DNA of 64,000 bases, taken from the NCBI RefSeq assembly GCF_013141695.1, contig NZ_WHNY01000083.1, forward strand, positions 1 through 64,000, written 5' to 3'. This document shows, piece by piece, positions 43,221 through 52,827 of this stretch (position 1 is its first letter; each line of letters begins with the position of its first letter). Position numbers and translations under genes: made by a program. Source of the stretch: Paenibacillus plantarum (GTDB lineage Bacteria; Bacillota; Bacilli; Paenibacillales; NBRC-103111). The notes beneath the pieces were generated by a model, which searched no databases, was not told the DNA's origin, and saw nothing but the letters and a program-made list of their open reading frames with translations.

Positions 43221-45695
43221 CTACGACGCTTTCTTCTTGTTCTTCACGTTCTTATTCAGAAAATGGATAAGTGCCTGGTAGAAATCCCGTTCATTTTCTA
43301 ACTTGGAATAACCATGTCCTTCGGACATTTTGAGCATATAAGGTACATCGACATCTAGTTTACGTAGCGCCGTCACCATTTGATCCGATTCCGTTCTCTT
43401 CACCCTCGGATCATTCACGCCTTGTGCGATCATGAGAGGGGCTTTGATTTGGTCCGCATGCAGCACGGGCGAATACGCTTCGAGCATCTTCTTATCTTTA
43501 ACAGGGTCACCTACCTGTTGGTACATCTGCGAACGACCAATCTCCCAATATGGTGGCATCGAGTTCAAAAACGTTAATAGGCCGGACGGACCTACATAAT
43601 CCACACCTGCTGCGTACAAATCCGGCGTAAACGCCATACCCGCCAACGTCGCATATCCACCGTAGGAGGCTCCGTATATCGCCACACGTTCAGGGTCTGC
43701 AGTGCCCCGTTCAATCAGCCATTTAACACCGTCCGTGATATCATTCTGCATCGCTTGGCCCCATTGCTTATCTCCAGCATGCAGGAAGGCTTTCCCATAG
43801 CCTGTTGAGCCTCGGAAATTTAATTGCAGCACAGCGTACCCTTGGCTAGCCAGCAGCTGAACTTCCGAGCTGTAGCCCCAGGAATCGCGAGCCCTCGGCC
43901 CGCCATGCGGATTGACAACAAGAGGCAGTTTCGTTGCTGCTGCGCCTTTAGGTAACGTTAAATATCCGTGAATCGTCAAGCCATCTCTACTTTTGAAAGA
44001 AATCGGCTTCATGTCGGCCAGCTTCTTCTCATCCAGATTCGGATTACTATCTGCAATCTTATCGAGCTTATCCATCTTGCGATCATATAAATAATAGCTG
44101 CCATATGACTTATCGCCTCCCGCATGCAGCAGCAGGACATCTTTATCCGGTGAACCAATAATGCCCCAATGCGTGTTTTGCAGTTTGTCATCGATTTGGC
44201 GCGACATCACTTCAAACTCTTTATCCAAATATTTCAAATGAACATCATCCGTCTCATACGAAACCGCTAGAATGGTCCTCTTCTTGTAAGAATAGATGAA
44301 ATTGCTAATATCGACTTCGTCATTCACATAGATGACTTCCGTCTCTTTCTTCGTGCTTAAATCATAAGTAACCAGTGCGACCTTGTCGCGTCCAACGTTG
44401 GAAGCCGCATAGAGTTGATCAATTGCATTAGCCCCTGGATTGTAAGTGAACATAACAGGAATAAAGGTATCATTTGCATCAAAACTCGCTATTTTCTCAA
44501 AATCTTTGTTCTCATCCTGCCTATAGAGGAGGCTTGTTTTTTCGCCATCTACAGCTATCGCTGCACGAACTTGGCCCCAGTTATCGGTCTGCCAATAATT
44601 GACGTTTCCTGGATTTTGCACATGGAGGGTTGTATCTCCTGATCCTAGCTTTACCCGGTAAACATCCATTGCTTTGGGATCCCGCTTATTCATGGTAACT
44701 AAGAGTTCAAAATCCTCTTCTTTCTGAGCAGGCCGCACATCAAGCAGGTCCGCCTTTACATTCGTATAGGGAGTCAGGTCTTTATCGCCCGTACCGTCTG
44801 CATGAACAACATGAATATGCGTATTTTCGGTACCGCCGTTATCGACGGAATAGATGAGCACTTTGTCTGTAATCCAATATAAGCTTTGAATATTTTCGTC
44901 TTTGGAGCTCGTAATCCGTGTGCTTTGTGTCTCTCCAACTTTTTGAATATAGAGATTCATGCGGTTTTCCCACGGTTGCAATAAAGCTAGTTTCGTACCG
45001 TCAGGTGATAAACGTAAAGCAGCCTTATCTGGAAGCTTCAGGAGATCATCCAATGAAACCGTACCTTGCGACGTCTCTTCTTGCGCAGAAATCGTCCGAT
45101 ATATGAATAAGACAAGCTGGGCACGCGTCACATGCTCCTGTGGCATAAACGTCAATTGCTCGGTAATAAAATTTTGCTTCAGTCTTATTACATCGTCGTG
45201 ATGCGGCTTTGCGATGCTGCCCTCATCCTTGAGCCAGGCCTGAATGCCATTATCTTTGAGCTGAAAAGCACGAACGAGCAAGCTCGCCATCTGTTCACGT
45301 GTTAGAAAGGATGCAGGTTGATACATCCCGCCATCCCCTTGGACAATATTCCGTTCCTTCAAAGCGTTCACCGCTTCCGCGTAAGGACTGGCTTCTGCCA
45401 CGTCCGTGAATCCATTCAATGACTTCGGCTTCTGCACCTTAAGCGCCTTGCCGAGCCATACCGCAGCATCTCCACGTGTAACGGCATCATCTGGATGAAA
45501 GTTACCGTCCTCTTCGGCTTGAATAATCCCTTTTTGTTTAAGCCATGTAATTTCTTGACTCGCATAGTAATCGGCTGGCACGTCCTCATAGGCGGCAGCA
45601 GCGCTGCTTGCCTGAGCACTGATCGGCACGGCAACGGCCGCAATCCAAACAGCAGCCAGTAGGGAGGCTATCCCTTTTCGAATAAAAATCTTCAT
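43221..45695 (-). CDS. Secreted S9 prolyl-oligopeptidase-type enzyme with N-terminal SLH repeats
   Basis: An 824-residue secreted protein. Signal peptide (about 1-30, ending AQASSAAA), an SLH region (about 30-195: YEDVPADYYASQEITWLKQKGII, FTDVAEASPYAEAVNALKERNI and a weaker third), a beta-propeller (about 205-560) and a C-terminal alpha/beta-hydrolase with triad Ser677 (GASYGGYAT), Asp762 (NDPRV) and His794 (GHGYS). The fold is that of family S9 acylaminoacyl/dipeptidyl peptidases. The SLH repeats would attach it to secondary cell-wall polymer. Most S9 enzymes are cytoplasmic, so wall attachment is notable. Start at MKIFIRKG with GGGGGAG ahead. Monocistronic. Confidence 0.92.
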   Translation of the reverse strand: MKIFIRKGIASLLAAVWIAAVAVPISAQASSAAAAYEDVPADYYASQEITWLKQKGIIQAEEDGNFHPDDAVTRGDAAVWLGKALKVQKPKSLNGFTDVAEASPYAEAVNALKERNIVQGDGGMYQPASFLTREQMASLLVRAFQLKDNGIQAWLKDEGSIAKPHHDDVIRLKQNFITEQLTFMPQEHVTRAQLVLFIYRTISAQEETSQGTVSLDDLLKLPDKAALRLSPDGTKLALLQPWENRMNLYIQKVGETQSTRITSSKDENIQSLYWITDKVLIYSVDNGGTENTHIHVVHADGTGDKDLTPYTNVKADLLDVRPAQKEEDFELLVTMNKRDPKAMDVYRVKLGSGDTTLHVQNPGNVNYWQTDNWGQVRAAIAVDGEKTSLLYRQDENKDFEKIASFDANDTFIPVMFTYNPGANAIDQLYAASNVGRDKVALVTYDLSTKKETEVIYVNDEVDISNFIYSYKKRTILAVSYETDDVHLKYLDKEFEVMSRQIDDKLQNTHWGIIGSPDKDVLLLHAGGDKSYGSYYLYDRKMDKLDKIADSNPNLDEKKLADMKPISFKSRDGLTIHGYLTLPKGAAATKLPLVVNPHGGPRARDSWGYSSEVQLLASQGYAVLQLNFRGSTGYGKAFLHAGDKQWGQAMQNDITDGVKWLIERGTADPERVAIYGASYGGYATLAGMAFTPDLYAAGVDYVGPSGLLTFLNSMPPYWEIGRSQMYQQVGDPVKDKKMLEAYSPVLHADQIKAPLMIAQGVNDPRVKRTESDQMVTALRKLDVDVPYMLKMSEGHGYSKLENERDFYQALIHFLNKNVKNKKKAS

Positions 45696-45816
45696 ATTTC
45701 TCCCCCTGTAAACTAAATACAACGAACATAATACGTCCCATTATATGACAGAAAATAGTATATTCATAGACTTATAGGAGAGATTTGTATAACATTCATA
45801 TTCGCTGCGAAAAAGG

Positions 45817-45853
45817 TAAAAGCCCCCAACGCACGATGAAGTGATTGGAGGCT
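45817..45853 (-). terminator. Terminator of the aldo/keto reductase gene
   Basis: Minus strand: AGCCTCCAA and TTGGGGGCT pair across a 15-nt loop, followed by TTTT. Immediately after the stop. Confidence 0.7.
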
Positions 45854-45857
45854 TCTC

Positions 45858-46841
45858 TTATTCGTTCAGCACGCGATTCGAAACATCGCTGATTTGCTTT
45901 AATTCCTCTTCGGTTAGTGTGAATTGCATGGCTTTCACATTCTCTTCTGCGTGATGTGTTTTCGACGCACCTGGAATGGCGAACACGGTCTCCCCATGCG
46001 CATGAATCAGCCAATTCAGTGCAATCTGCGTCGGAGATGCATCATAGATCAGTGCAAGCTCATCTAACTTGTCGATCAGCGGCTTCGATTTCTGCAGCCC
46101 CGAAGCACGGAAAGCCGATGTGAATTTACGCGGACCTTTGATCGCTTTCACCAGCTCTGGGTTTTTGTGAAACTTGCCGCTCAAGATCCCCTGCTCCAGT
46201 GGTGAGTACGCGATAATCGCGACACCGAGCTCCTTGGCAGCCTCCATGATCCCATTGTGCTCAATCCTGCGATCCAACAAGCTATACTTCACTTGGTTGG
46301 AAATGAGGCGAAGTCCGTGCTCGCGGAGGACGCGGTCGGCTTCACGCATTTTATCAGCAGAAAAATTACTGACGCCTACGTTCTTGATTTTACCTGACTT
46401 CACGAGCCCTGCCATCGCATTCATTTCTTCTCGCACAGATGAAAATGAAAAAGGCTGATGCACCTGATGCAAGTCGATCGTCCGATTCTCCAGCAGCCGA
46501 AGGCGCTCATCAATCGTACTCGTGATGCTGCTTGCGGTGCGAAGGAACGGCCACCACTTCGTCGCAATATGTGCGCCGTCAGCCAAAGGTCCCGCTTCGC
46601 GCAGCGCTTCCGCCAGCATTTGCTCGGATTGACCTTTTCCGTACACCTCCGCTGTATCAAACCAATTAATCCCGCCCTTGAGACTGGTCTGAACGATGCT
46701 GCGCACATCCGCTTTCTTCAGGACTGGCCAAAACTTGCCAACCATTCCTTGACCATTGCTGAATTGCCAGCAGCCAAGTCCGAGTGGCGATAAAGCTAAG
46801 GACGAACTGCCCATCTGCCGGAGTACTGCTTTCCCCACCAT
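45858..46841 (-). CDS. Aldo/keto reductase
   Basis: A 327-residue NADPH-dependent oxidoreductase with the (beta/alpha)8 fold. The tetrad is recognisable: Asp and Tyr in FDTAEVYGKGQSE, Lys in ATKWWPF and His in DLHQVHQP. Cofactor-binding end: FAIPGASKTHHAEENVKAM. Start chosen at ATG 46841 with AGGTG six nt ahead. Substrate unknown; sequences of this type include IolS/YajO-like reductases. Confidence 0.9.
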   Translation of the reverse strand: MVGKAVLRQMGSSSLALSPLGLGCWQFSNGQGMVGKFWPVLKKADVRSIVQTSLKGGINWFDTAEVYGKGQSEQMLAEALREAGPLADGAHIATKWWPFLRTASSITSTIDERLRLLENRTIDLHQVHQPFSFSSVREEMNAMAGLVKSGKIKNVGVSNFSADKMREADRVLREHGLRLISNQVKYSLLDRRIEHNGIMEAAKELGVAIIAYSPLEQGILSGKFHKNPELVKAIKGPRKFTSAFRASGLQKSKPLIDKLDELALIYDASPTQIALNWLIHAHGETVFAIPGASKTHHAEENVKAMQFTLTEEELKQISDVSNRVLNE

Positions 46842-46953
46842 ACTATTCACCTATTCCTTACTAGCTATGATGTGATTCTTCCATTGATTATACACGATAC
46901 CAGTAGGAATCACCCAATTCACGCAAGTGGCGAGGCTGAGCATCACCAACGCG

Positions 46954-46997
46954 AAAAACTCAAGCTGTCGAGAACATCCCGACGACCTGAGTTTTTC
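46954..46997. terminator. Terminator of the solute-binding protein gene
   Basis: AAAAACTCAAG.TGTCG pairs with CGACG..CTGAGTTTTT around a 9-nt loop, with T and A runs on both sides. It ends the minus-strand gene at 47020 and could work in both directions. Confidence 0.85.
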
Positions 46998-47019
46998 ATG
47001 AATTGCTCTATTTTCCGAT

Positions 47020-48354
47020 TTATTGGTAATCTTTCGCTTTCTTCACCAATTCATCATACGCCGCTTCTGGCGTAATTTTGCCAAACATTATTTTCTCACC
47101 AATATCTTTAAAGTCCTTAGCTGTGTAGTTGCTCCAACCTTTAGCGCCAGGGTTAAATGGCTGTGCATCTGGTGCTACGTTTTTGATCAGCTCGATTTGC
47201 TGTTTATCTGCAGGAGTCAGCTTCGGTGTCAGATAATCGAGAACCTTTTTGGAAACGGGTACGCCGCGCGTTGTTGTCAAAATATCCGCTGCTTCCGTAT
47301 CGTTGACGAACCAGTCGATAAACGCTTTGGACGCTTCGATGTTCTTGGAATCCGCACTGATGGACCAGAACATGGACGGCTTCAGGAAGCCGCTTGCCTC
47401 CGCACCTTTAGGCTGTGTAACAAACTTATAAGCGCCCGGTTTCACGCCATCAAAGCCAGGCAATAGGGCCGCGAAGCTGCGCTTGATCAAGACCGTATCG
47501 TTGTTCATCAAATCCATCTTCGCATCGGATTCTTTATCTGTCGTTGCAACATCCGGAGGAGGAACAACACCTTCTTTTCGAAGATCAGCATATTTCTTCG
47601 TGAACGTAAGATACGTATCTTTGTCCAAGTTGAATTTGCCGTCTACGGTAATCGGATTCCCCTTACCTTGACTGCTTTGGTAGGAGGAGTAAACGGTGTA
47701 ATCATTCGTCGCATCCATCAAGGCATATTTATCCTTCTCTAGCTTCGCTTTCGCATCCCTGCCGAATTGGAAATATTGATCCCATGTCCAGCCATTAGCC
47801 GGAGGTGTGATACCCAGTTTGTCCACTGCATTCTTGTTGAATAGCATCCCCGTCGCATTATTTCCTAAAGGAATCGCATATAACTTATCTTTATATTTAC
47901 CAGAATCGACGAGAGATTTATCGATATCCGCGGTATTAATACCTTTGGACAGATCCACGAGTTGGTTTCTTCCACTATATTCAGCTAGCCAAGCCGGATC
48001 CATCTGGATCACGTCTGGTGCATTTTTCGCTGCAGCCTGAGTGGCAAGCTTATCCGCATAGCCATCGAACCCGGAAAATTCCGGTTCAAACGTAACGTTT
48101 GGATGTTTCTTCGTGTAAGCATCAAGTGCCTTCAAAGTCGCATCATGTCTGGCTTGTGAGCCCCACCATACAATGCGCAGTTTCACAGGCTTATTATCGA
48201 CCACTGCTGCTGTTGCTGCTGCACCGCTGCTTGGTTGTGCGCTTGCACCCGTTTTGGTACTGGTCGCGGTATTGCCACCGCAAGCGGTCAAGCTTACCGC
48301 TGTAAGTGCTGTAACTGTCAGTAAACCCCATCTTTTTATCTGCTTGTTCATCAT
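47020..48354 (-). CDS. Sugar ABC transporter substrate-binding lipoprotein
   Basis: A 444-residue family 1 extracellular solute-binding protein. Lipobox LTACGG at the end of the signal peptide, a Ser/Ala-rich tether, then the UgpB/MalE-type body (KLRIVWWGSQARHDATLKALDAYTKKHPNV, FEPEFSGFDGYADKLATQ, VIQMDPAWLAEYSGRNQL). Start at the first of two adjacent ATG codons after GGAAGGGG. Last gene of a cluster with two permeases and a YesM/YesN pair (48537-53783) and probably transcribed from its own promoter (TATAAT on the minus strand at 48468-48473), preceded by a 21-bp direct repeat. Ligand unknown. Confidence 0.92.
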   Translation of the reverse strand: MMNKQIKRWGLLTVTALTAVSLTACGGNTATSTKTGASAQPSSGAAATAAVVDNKPVKLRIVWWGSQARHDATLKALDAYTKKHPNVTFEPEFSGFDGYADKLATQAAAKNAPDVIQMDPAWLAEYSGRNQLVDLSKGINTADIDKSLVDSGKYKDKLYAIPLGNNATGMLFNKNAVDKLGITPPANGWTWDQYFQFGRDAKAKLEKDKYALMDATNDYTVYSSYQSSQGKGNPITVDGKFNLDKDTYLTFTKKYADLRKEGVVPPPDVATTDKESDAKMDLMNNDTVLIKRSFAALLPGFDGVKPGAYKFVTQPKGAEASGFLKPSMFWSISADSKNIEASKAFIDWFVNDTEAADILTTTRGVPVSKKVLDYLTPKLTPADKQQIELIKNVAPDAQPFNPGAKGWSNYTAKDFKDIGEKIMFGKITPEAAYDELVKKAKDYQ

Positions 48355-48467
48355 TCTGTTAACCCCTTCCTGTACTCCATATTCAGGTCCATGTGTCAAC
48401 GCCTTTTCGATAAAAGGAACGAAGGTACTGTGGCAGCTCCATTCATCAGCAGCGCGCTTATATCTTC

Positions 48468-48536
48468 ATTATATAAACCGAAGGACACAATCAAAATAAG
48501 GGTAATGAACACATTTCTACCACAATCGAGCACAAC
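48468..48536 (-). promoter_or_regulatory. YesN-type operator and promoter of the binding-protein gene
   Basis: Plus-strand GAACACATT at 48507 and GAGCACAAC at 48528 (21 bp apart). A minus-strand TATAAT lies at 48468-48473, 34 bp from the nearer repeat. The same repeat word, 21-bp spacing and 34-bp distance to the -10 recur at 53826-53894. The site directly abuts the end of the response-regulator gene. Confidence 0.7.
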
Positions 48537-50147
48537 CTATTTCTTTCCGAGCTCACTGGGATTCATACCGTAATGTTTTTTGAAAATAGAGCTGAAATAA
48601 GCCACATTTTTGTAGCCCACCTTTTCTGCTATCTCATAAATCATGTGCTTACCTTCCGTCAGCAGTACTTTGGCTTTCTCCAGCCTTACACGGATCAAAT
48701 AGTTCGTAAAGGTTTCTCCGGTCGCTTTCTTAAACATCCGGTTCAAATAATTGCGGGTTAAATACAGCTGTTTCGATAAATCTTCCAAAGCAATGTCCTC
48801 GGCATAATGCTCATGGGCATATTGAATCATGAAATCGATGGCTTCCTTATGTTTGGAATGTTCGCTCCATCCACGCTGTGAGGAAATGCCGGAGATTTTG
48901 TTTTCAAGCCAATGCCGGAGCTCCTCGATTGTCTGAATCTTGGTAATTTCTTGGTTTGCCGGCAGACCGGGAAACAGATCGTCGAGCACTACGCCGGTAC
49001 TGTATAGCGAATAGGCCAGAATCGTCCACAGTTCCGAGCATAAGTATTGCAAATACGCTGGCGTTACGGAAGGCATTTGGCGAAGCTGCGCCAAGTAGGC
49101 ATCCACAATCGCAAGTGTCTCCTCTTTCTTCGCATATACGATAGCCTCTGCCAGCTCTTGATAAAACTTGATCGGGCGAATCGTAAACTCGGGCTCCGCA
49201 TCATCCGGATTGGATAGGCGAGTCCCCTGATCTTCGTTCAGCGTTTGCTGCAGGAGATCCAAGAAAGCCTCTTCTGTGGAGTCAGAGAGTTGTCTCCAGT
49301 CCGCTTGTACACTTCCTATTCCGATACGGATACTTAATTTCAAATAGGTCTGGGTACATTCCGAAATGTACGCACCGATACGCTTTATACTCGCTCGAGC
49401 CTCTGCATCCGATTGCTCTAGAGGAATATGAAAAACGATGGCAGCATGATGGCTGTGCAGCTCGATGAACTCAGAAAGCGGCCAATCCCGCTCTAACACT
49501 TCGCGGATGATGTTGGCCAGAGCGAACCGGAACAAGCTCCAGTCCGTTAAGGTGAGGTTCGATACACGGTTTGTCCCCATCAGCTCGATGCCCATGATGA
49601 GATGTTTCTGCCTTAGCCACGATTTCTCGTCGATCGGCTCCATGCTTTCCTCCGCCATCGCCCGACCCAACGTACCTGTGACGACCGACTTCAGCCATTC
49701 CTTCTGCACGAAGGGCTCGTACATCATTAACCTGCGCCGCGTCTCCTCCTGCTCTAGTTTCGCCAGCTCCTTGGTCTCCAGCTCATGGATAGCCCGCTCC
49801 AGCACACCACTAAGCTCATCCATCGTGACTGGCTTCGACAAGTAATCACTTACCTGCAGTCGCAGCGCTTGACGCGCGTACTGAAAATCGGAATAGCCAC
49901 TGAGAATAATGATTTCTCCTGCAAATCCTACCTGCTTCAGTTGCTCGATCATCTCGAGACCATTCATCACAGGCATATAGATGTCGGTTATGATAATGTC
50001 TGGGCTCGTTTCCTTCACCTTCTGGAGTCCTTCCTGCCCATCCATCGCTTCTCCTACCCATTCGGCCTCTAACCGCTCCCAGGGGATGGATTTCTTCATC
50101 CCTTCCAGCACTTGAAAATCATCATCAATAATAAGTACTCTCCACAT
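48537..50147 (-). CDS. YesN-type response regulator (AraC output)
   Basis: A 536-residue two-component regulator. The N-terminal receiver shows RVLIIDDDFQVLEGMKKSI, the phosphoacceptor Asp in PDIIITDIYMPVMNG and Lys in DYLSKPVTMDEL. A long middle domain follows (about 130-420) and a C-terminal AraC helix-turn-helix (about 435-535; LEDLSKQLYLTRNYLNRMFKKATG and IYEIAEKVGYKNVAYFSSIFKK). Start ATG after GGAGG, overlapping the kinase gene by 23 nt. It probably binds the GAACACAAC direct repeats at both ends of its cluster. Confidence 0.94.
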   Translation of the reverse strand: MWRVLIIDDDFQVLEGMKKSIPWERLEAEWVGEAMDGQEGLQKVKETSPDIIITDIYMPVMNGLEMIEQLKQVGFAGEIIILSGYSDFQYARQALRLQVSDYLSKPVTMDELSGVLERAIHELETKELAKLEQEETRRRLMMYEPFVQKEWLKSVVTGTLGRAMAEESMEPIDEKSWLRQKHLIMGIELMGTNRVSNLTLTDWSLFRFALANIIREVLERDWPLSEFIELHSHHAAIVFHIPLEQSDAEARASIKRIGAYISECTQTYLKLSIRIGIGSVQADWRQLSDSTEEAFLDLLQQTLNEDQGTRLSNPDDAEPEFTIRPIKFYQELAEAIVYAKKEETLAIVDAYLAQLRQMPSVTPAYLQYLCSELWTILAYSLYSTGVVLDDLFPGLPANQEITKIQTIEELRHWLENKISGISSQRGWSEHSKHKEAIDFMIQYAHEHYAEDIALEDLSKQLYLTRNYLNRMFKKATGETFTNYLIRVRLEKAKVLLTEGKHMIYEIAEKVGYKNVAYFSSIFKKHYGMNPSELGKK

Positions 50148-51900
50148 GAAAGGCCTCCTCCACTTCGGATTTATTGTGCAGAACAGGGAGCCGCAGAACC
50201 ACTTCCGTTCCGCCTTCCGCTCTGCCTCGCATCGTGACGCCGTAAGGTTCCCCGAAATAGGCAGCGATGCGGTCCATCACATTCCTAACGCCATAGCCGC
50301 CAGTTTTGCGAGGCTTCGGCACATCCCAACCTGGCTGCAAACCTACTCCATTATCACGAATGGTAATTTCCAATTCGCTTTCTTTACGCTTAAGGGCAAT
50401 ATGAACCTCCCCAGCCCTTCTGCCATGAAATCCATGAATGAATGCATTCTCGACAAATGGCTGTATCGTTAAACGCGAAATATACAGTTCTTTTAGCTCC
50501 TCTTCGATTTCAATGGTGTACGTAAGACGTTCGCCCCAACGAATCTTTTGAATTTGCAGGTAGCAATCAACATGCGTCAGCTCATCCCGAATTGGAATGA
50601 CTGTCTCACCATTGGAAAGACCAATACGGAACATTTTGCCCATTAACGAAACGATTGTACTGATTTTCTCTTGCCCAGAATCAATAGCAATCCAGTTCAG
50701 CTGATCCAAGGTATTGTATAAAAAATGGGGATTAATCATCGCTTGCAGCGCCAATATCTCCGCTTCTCGCTTACGCTTATGTTGGGATTGCAGCGATTGC
50801 AGCAACTCTTCAATCCGCTCCATTTGCCGGCGGTAGCCGTTGAATAAGCTCCCGAACTCATTCTCATAGTCGGTAGGCAGATCCGGATCCATGCCAGACC
50901 CTGTCGCGGGCACACGTCCCATTCGCGCAAGCAGCAAGCGAATCGGCTTCGTGAATTGCTTTGACAGGAACAGCGTGAAGAAGGCCGTAATGCAGATGGC
51001 CATTAGACCGATAGAGACTAGGATATAGGCCAGCCGGATACTGCCGTGTACAATCTCATTCCATGGCGTGATTTCAATCAACATCCAATCTGATCGCACC
51101 TTGCTCCATACGAGCAGAGCTCCCTCACTCTGATCTTGGTTTACCGGTAGGTGTATATAATTCGATGCGATGTCCTTGCTGCTGATCAGCCTAAGATCAT
51201 TTTCACTCAAAGTCGGCTTTCCAATCGTGGCGATCGTCCTGCCGCTGGCATCTAAAAGCAACCGATTCTTCTCTTTACCCTCGGACTCCCCGCGAACCAT
51301 GCTTTCGATTTCTGATGCCTTCACGTTCAGCATCAGCAGTCCATAGTACTTGTCCGAATTGTTATATAGCTTACGGGCGAAGCTGATAAACTGTTGCGGC
51401 CCTTTATTCGTGGGGAGCGTCCGCTCCCCGACCCAGGCGAAGTCTGAATTCTGGATTTCCGGATACCATGACTCCTCCCGAACATGCTTCATATCCAGAA
51501 TTTGCACAGGAGCCTGGGGATCGGTCTTAGTTGGATTGTCTATATATAAGTAGATGGACTGCACCATCGTCGTGCTGTACGTGATGCTTGCCAGCATCCG
51601 CAGCATATCGTCCCTGCGATGAAATAGCTCGAAAGGATCCTTTTCAAAGGGATCATAGCCGATCGTATTCATATTGCGGGAAGCAGCCAGCGACATTTGC
51701 TCGATCGATTTCAACTGGATATCGATCTGTTTATTCAACTCATTGAGCATATCTTGCTGGTAGTACGATGATGTATCCGCAAGTTCCCTAGATGTCACAC
51801 TGTAGCTGATCCATGTAAAGACGAGCAGCAAGATCGATAAGAAAGAAGCGAAACTGCTGAAAAACAACCGATCAATCCGCACACGTTTGAATAAGTTCAT
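50125..51900 (-). CDS. YesM-type sensor histidine kinase
   Basis: A 591-residue membrane kinase: first membrane helix (about 8-30), extracellular dCache-like sensor (about 35-290), second helix (SIRLAYILVSIGLMAICITAFFTLFL), HAMP, His_kinase domain with the phosphoacceptor His in ALQAMINPHFLYNTLDQLNW, and a HATPase with N-box IQPFVENAFIHGF and G-box IRDNGVGL. Start at MNLFKRVRID with GAGGGGAG ahead. It overlaps the response regulator and follows two sugar permeases, so it senses sugar availability, possibly with the binding protein. Confidence 0.94.
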   Translation of the reverse strand: MNLFKRVRIDRLFFSSFASFLSILLLVFTWISYSVTSRELADTSSYYQQDMLNELNKQIDIQLKSIEQMSLAASRNMNTIGYDPFEKDPFELFHRRDDMLRMLASITYSTTMVQSIYLYIDNPTKTDPQAPVQILDMKHVREESWYPEIQNSDFAWVGERTLPTNKGPQQFISFARKLYNNSDKYYGLLMLNVKASEIESMVRGESEGKEKNRLLLDASGRTIATIGKPTLSENDLRLISSKDIASNYIHLPVNQDQSEGALLVWSKVRSDWMLIEITPWNEIVHGSIRLAYILVSIGLMAICITAFFTLFLSKQFTKPIRLLLARMGRVPATGSGMDPDLPTDYENEFGSLFNGYRRQMERIEELLQSLQSQHKRKREAEILALQAMINPHFLYNTLDQLNWIAIDSGQEKISTIVSLMGKMFRIGLSNGETVIPIRDELTHVDCYLQIQKIRWGERLTYTIEIEEELKELYISRLTIQPFVENAFIHGFHGRRAGEVHIALKRKESELEITIRDNGVGLQPGWDVPKPRKTGGYGVRNVMDRIAAYFGEPYGVTMRGRAEGGTEVVLRLPVLHNKSEVEEAFHVESTYY

Positions 51901-51981
51901 CAAGGCACTCCCCTCAGGCGGCAATCCTAAAAGCCAAAAAAGCTGCACAATATCGCAGCTTTTCAAGCAACTCATCAAATT

Positions 51982-52827
51982 TTACCCCTTCACTGCACCT
52001 GACGCAATGCCGTCTACAAAATGGCGCTGAGCCATAAAGAAGATAATTAACGAAGGAACAATGGATACGAGTGACATCGCCAGCAATTGACCCCAAGGCA
52101 AGGCAGATTGACTGTCTACAAACAATTTGAGTGCCAGCCCAACCGTGTATTTATCTACTGAGTTGATATACAACAAGTGACCGAAGAAATCATCCCAGTT
52201 CCATAGGAAACAGTAGATCGCTACCGTGACTAGTGCAGGCTTGGTGAGTGGCAAGATGATGCGCCAGTAAATGCCGAACCAGCTGCAGCCATCAATTTTG
52301 GCCGATTCGTCCAGATCCTTCGGAAGTCCGCGAATGAACTGAATGAGCAGGAAAATAAAGAACGGTCCACCAATACCGCCAGCTAGGGCATGTGGAACAT
52401 AGAACGGCAGATACGTATTAATCCAGCCGAATGTATTGAACATGATATACTGCGGTACTAACGTTACCTGACTAGGCAGCATCAGCGTGACCATCAGGAT
52501 AGAGAACCAAAAATTTTTGAGCGGAAAGTCAAGTCGGGCAAAGCCGAAAGCGACGAGACTGCAAGAAAGCACCGATGTAATTAGCACGCCTGCGATAAGC
52601 TCGAAAGAATTAATATAGAAGTGCGTGAACGTAAATTTCGGAAGCGCAACCCAGCCGTCGGTGAAGTTGCTCCACAACCATACCTTCGGGAACAAATTAG
52701 GCGAGCTCATCTCATCATTGGATTTGAATGCGGCTCCAACCCACCACAAGATGGGATAGACCATAACGATACTGAATAGGGTTAAAAAAATATGGGAGCC
52801 GAGAGTCCGGCGCTGCGTGAGTGTCAT
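51982..52827 (-). CDS. Carbohydrate ABC transporter permease (family 1, second subunit)
   Basis: A 281-residue permease with six transmembrane helices. The EAA loop is KDLDESAKIDGCSWFGIYWRIILPLTKP and the C-terminus is HFVDGIASGAVKG, typical of MalG/UgpE-type subunits. ATG overlaps the stop of the partner permease (ATGA overlap), so the two are translationally coupled. No ATPase gene nearby; a shared MsmX-like ATPase is expected. Confidence 0.93.
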   Translation of the reverse strand: MTLTQRRTLGSHIFLTLFSIVMVYPILWWVGAAFKSNDEMSSPNLFPKVWLWSNFTDGWVALPKFTFTHFYINSFELIAGVLITSVLSCSLVAFGFARLDFPLKNFWFSILMVTLMLPSQVTLVPQYIMFNTFGWINTYLPFYVPHALAGGIGGPFFIFLLIQFIRGLPKDLDESAKIDGCSWFGIYWRIILPLTKPALVTVAIYCFLWNWDDFFGHLLYINSVDKYTVGLALKLFVDSQSALPWGQLLAMSLVSIVPSLIIFFMAQRHFVDGIASGAVKG

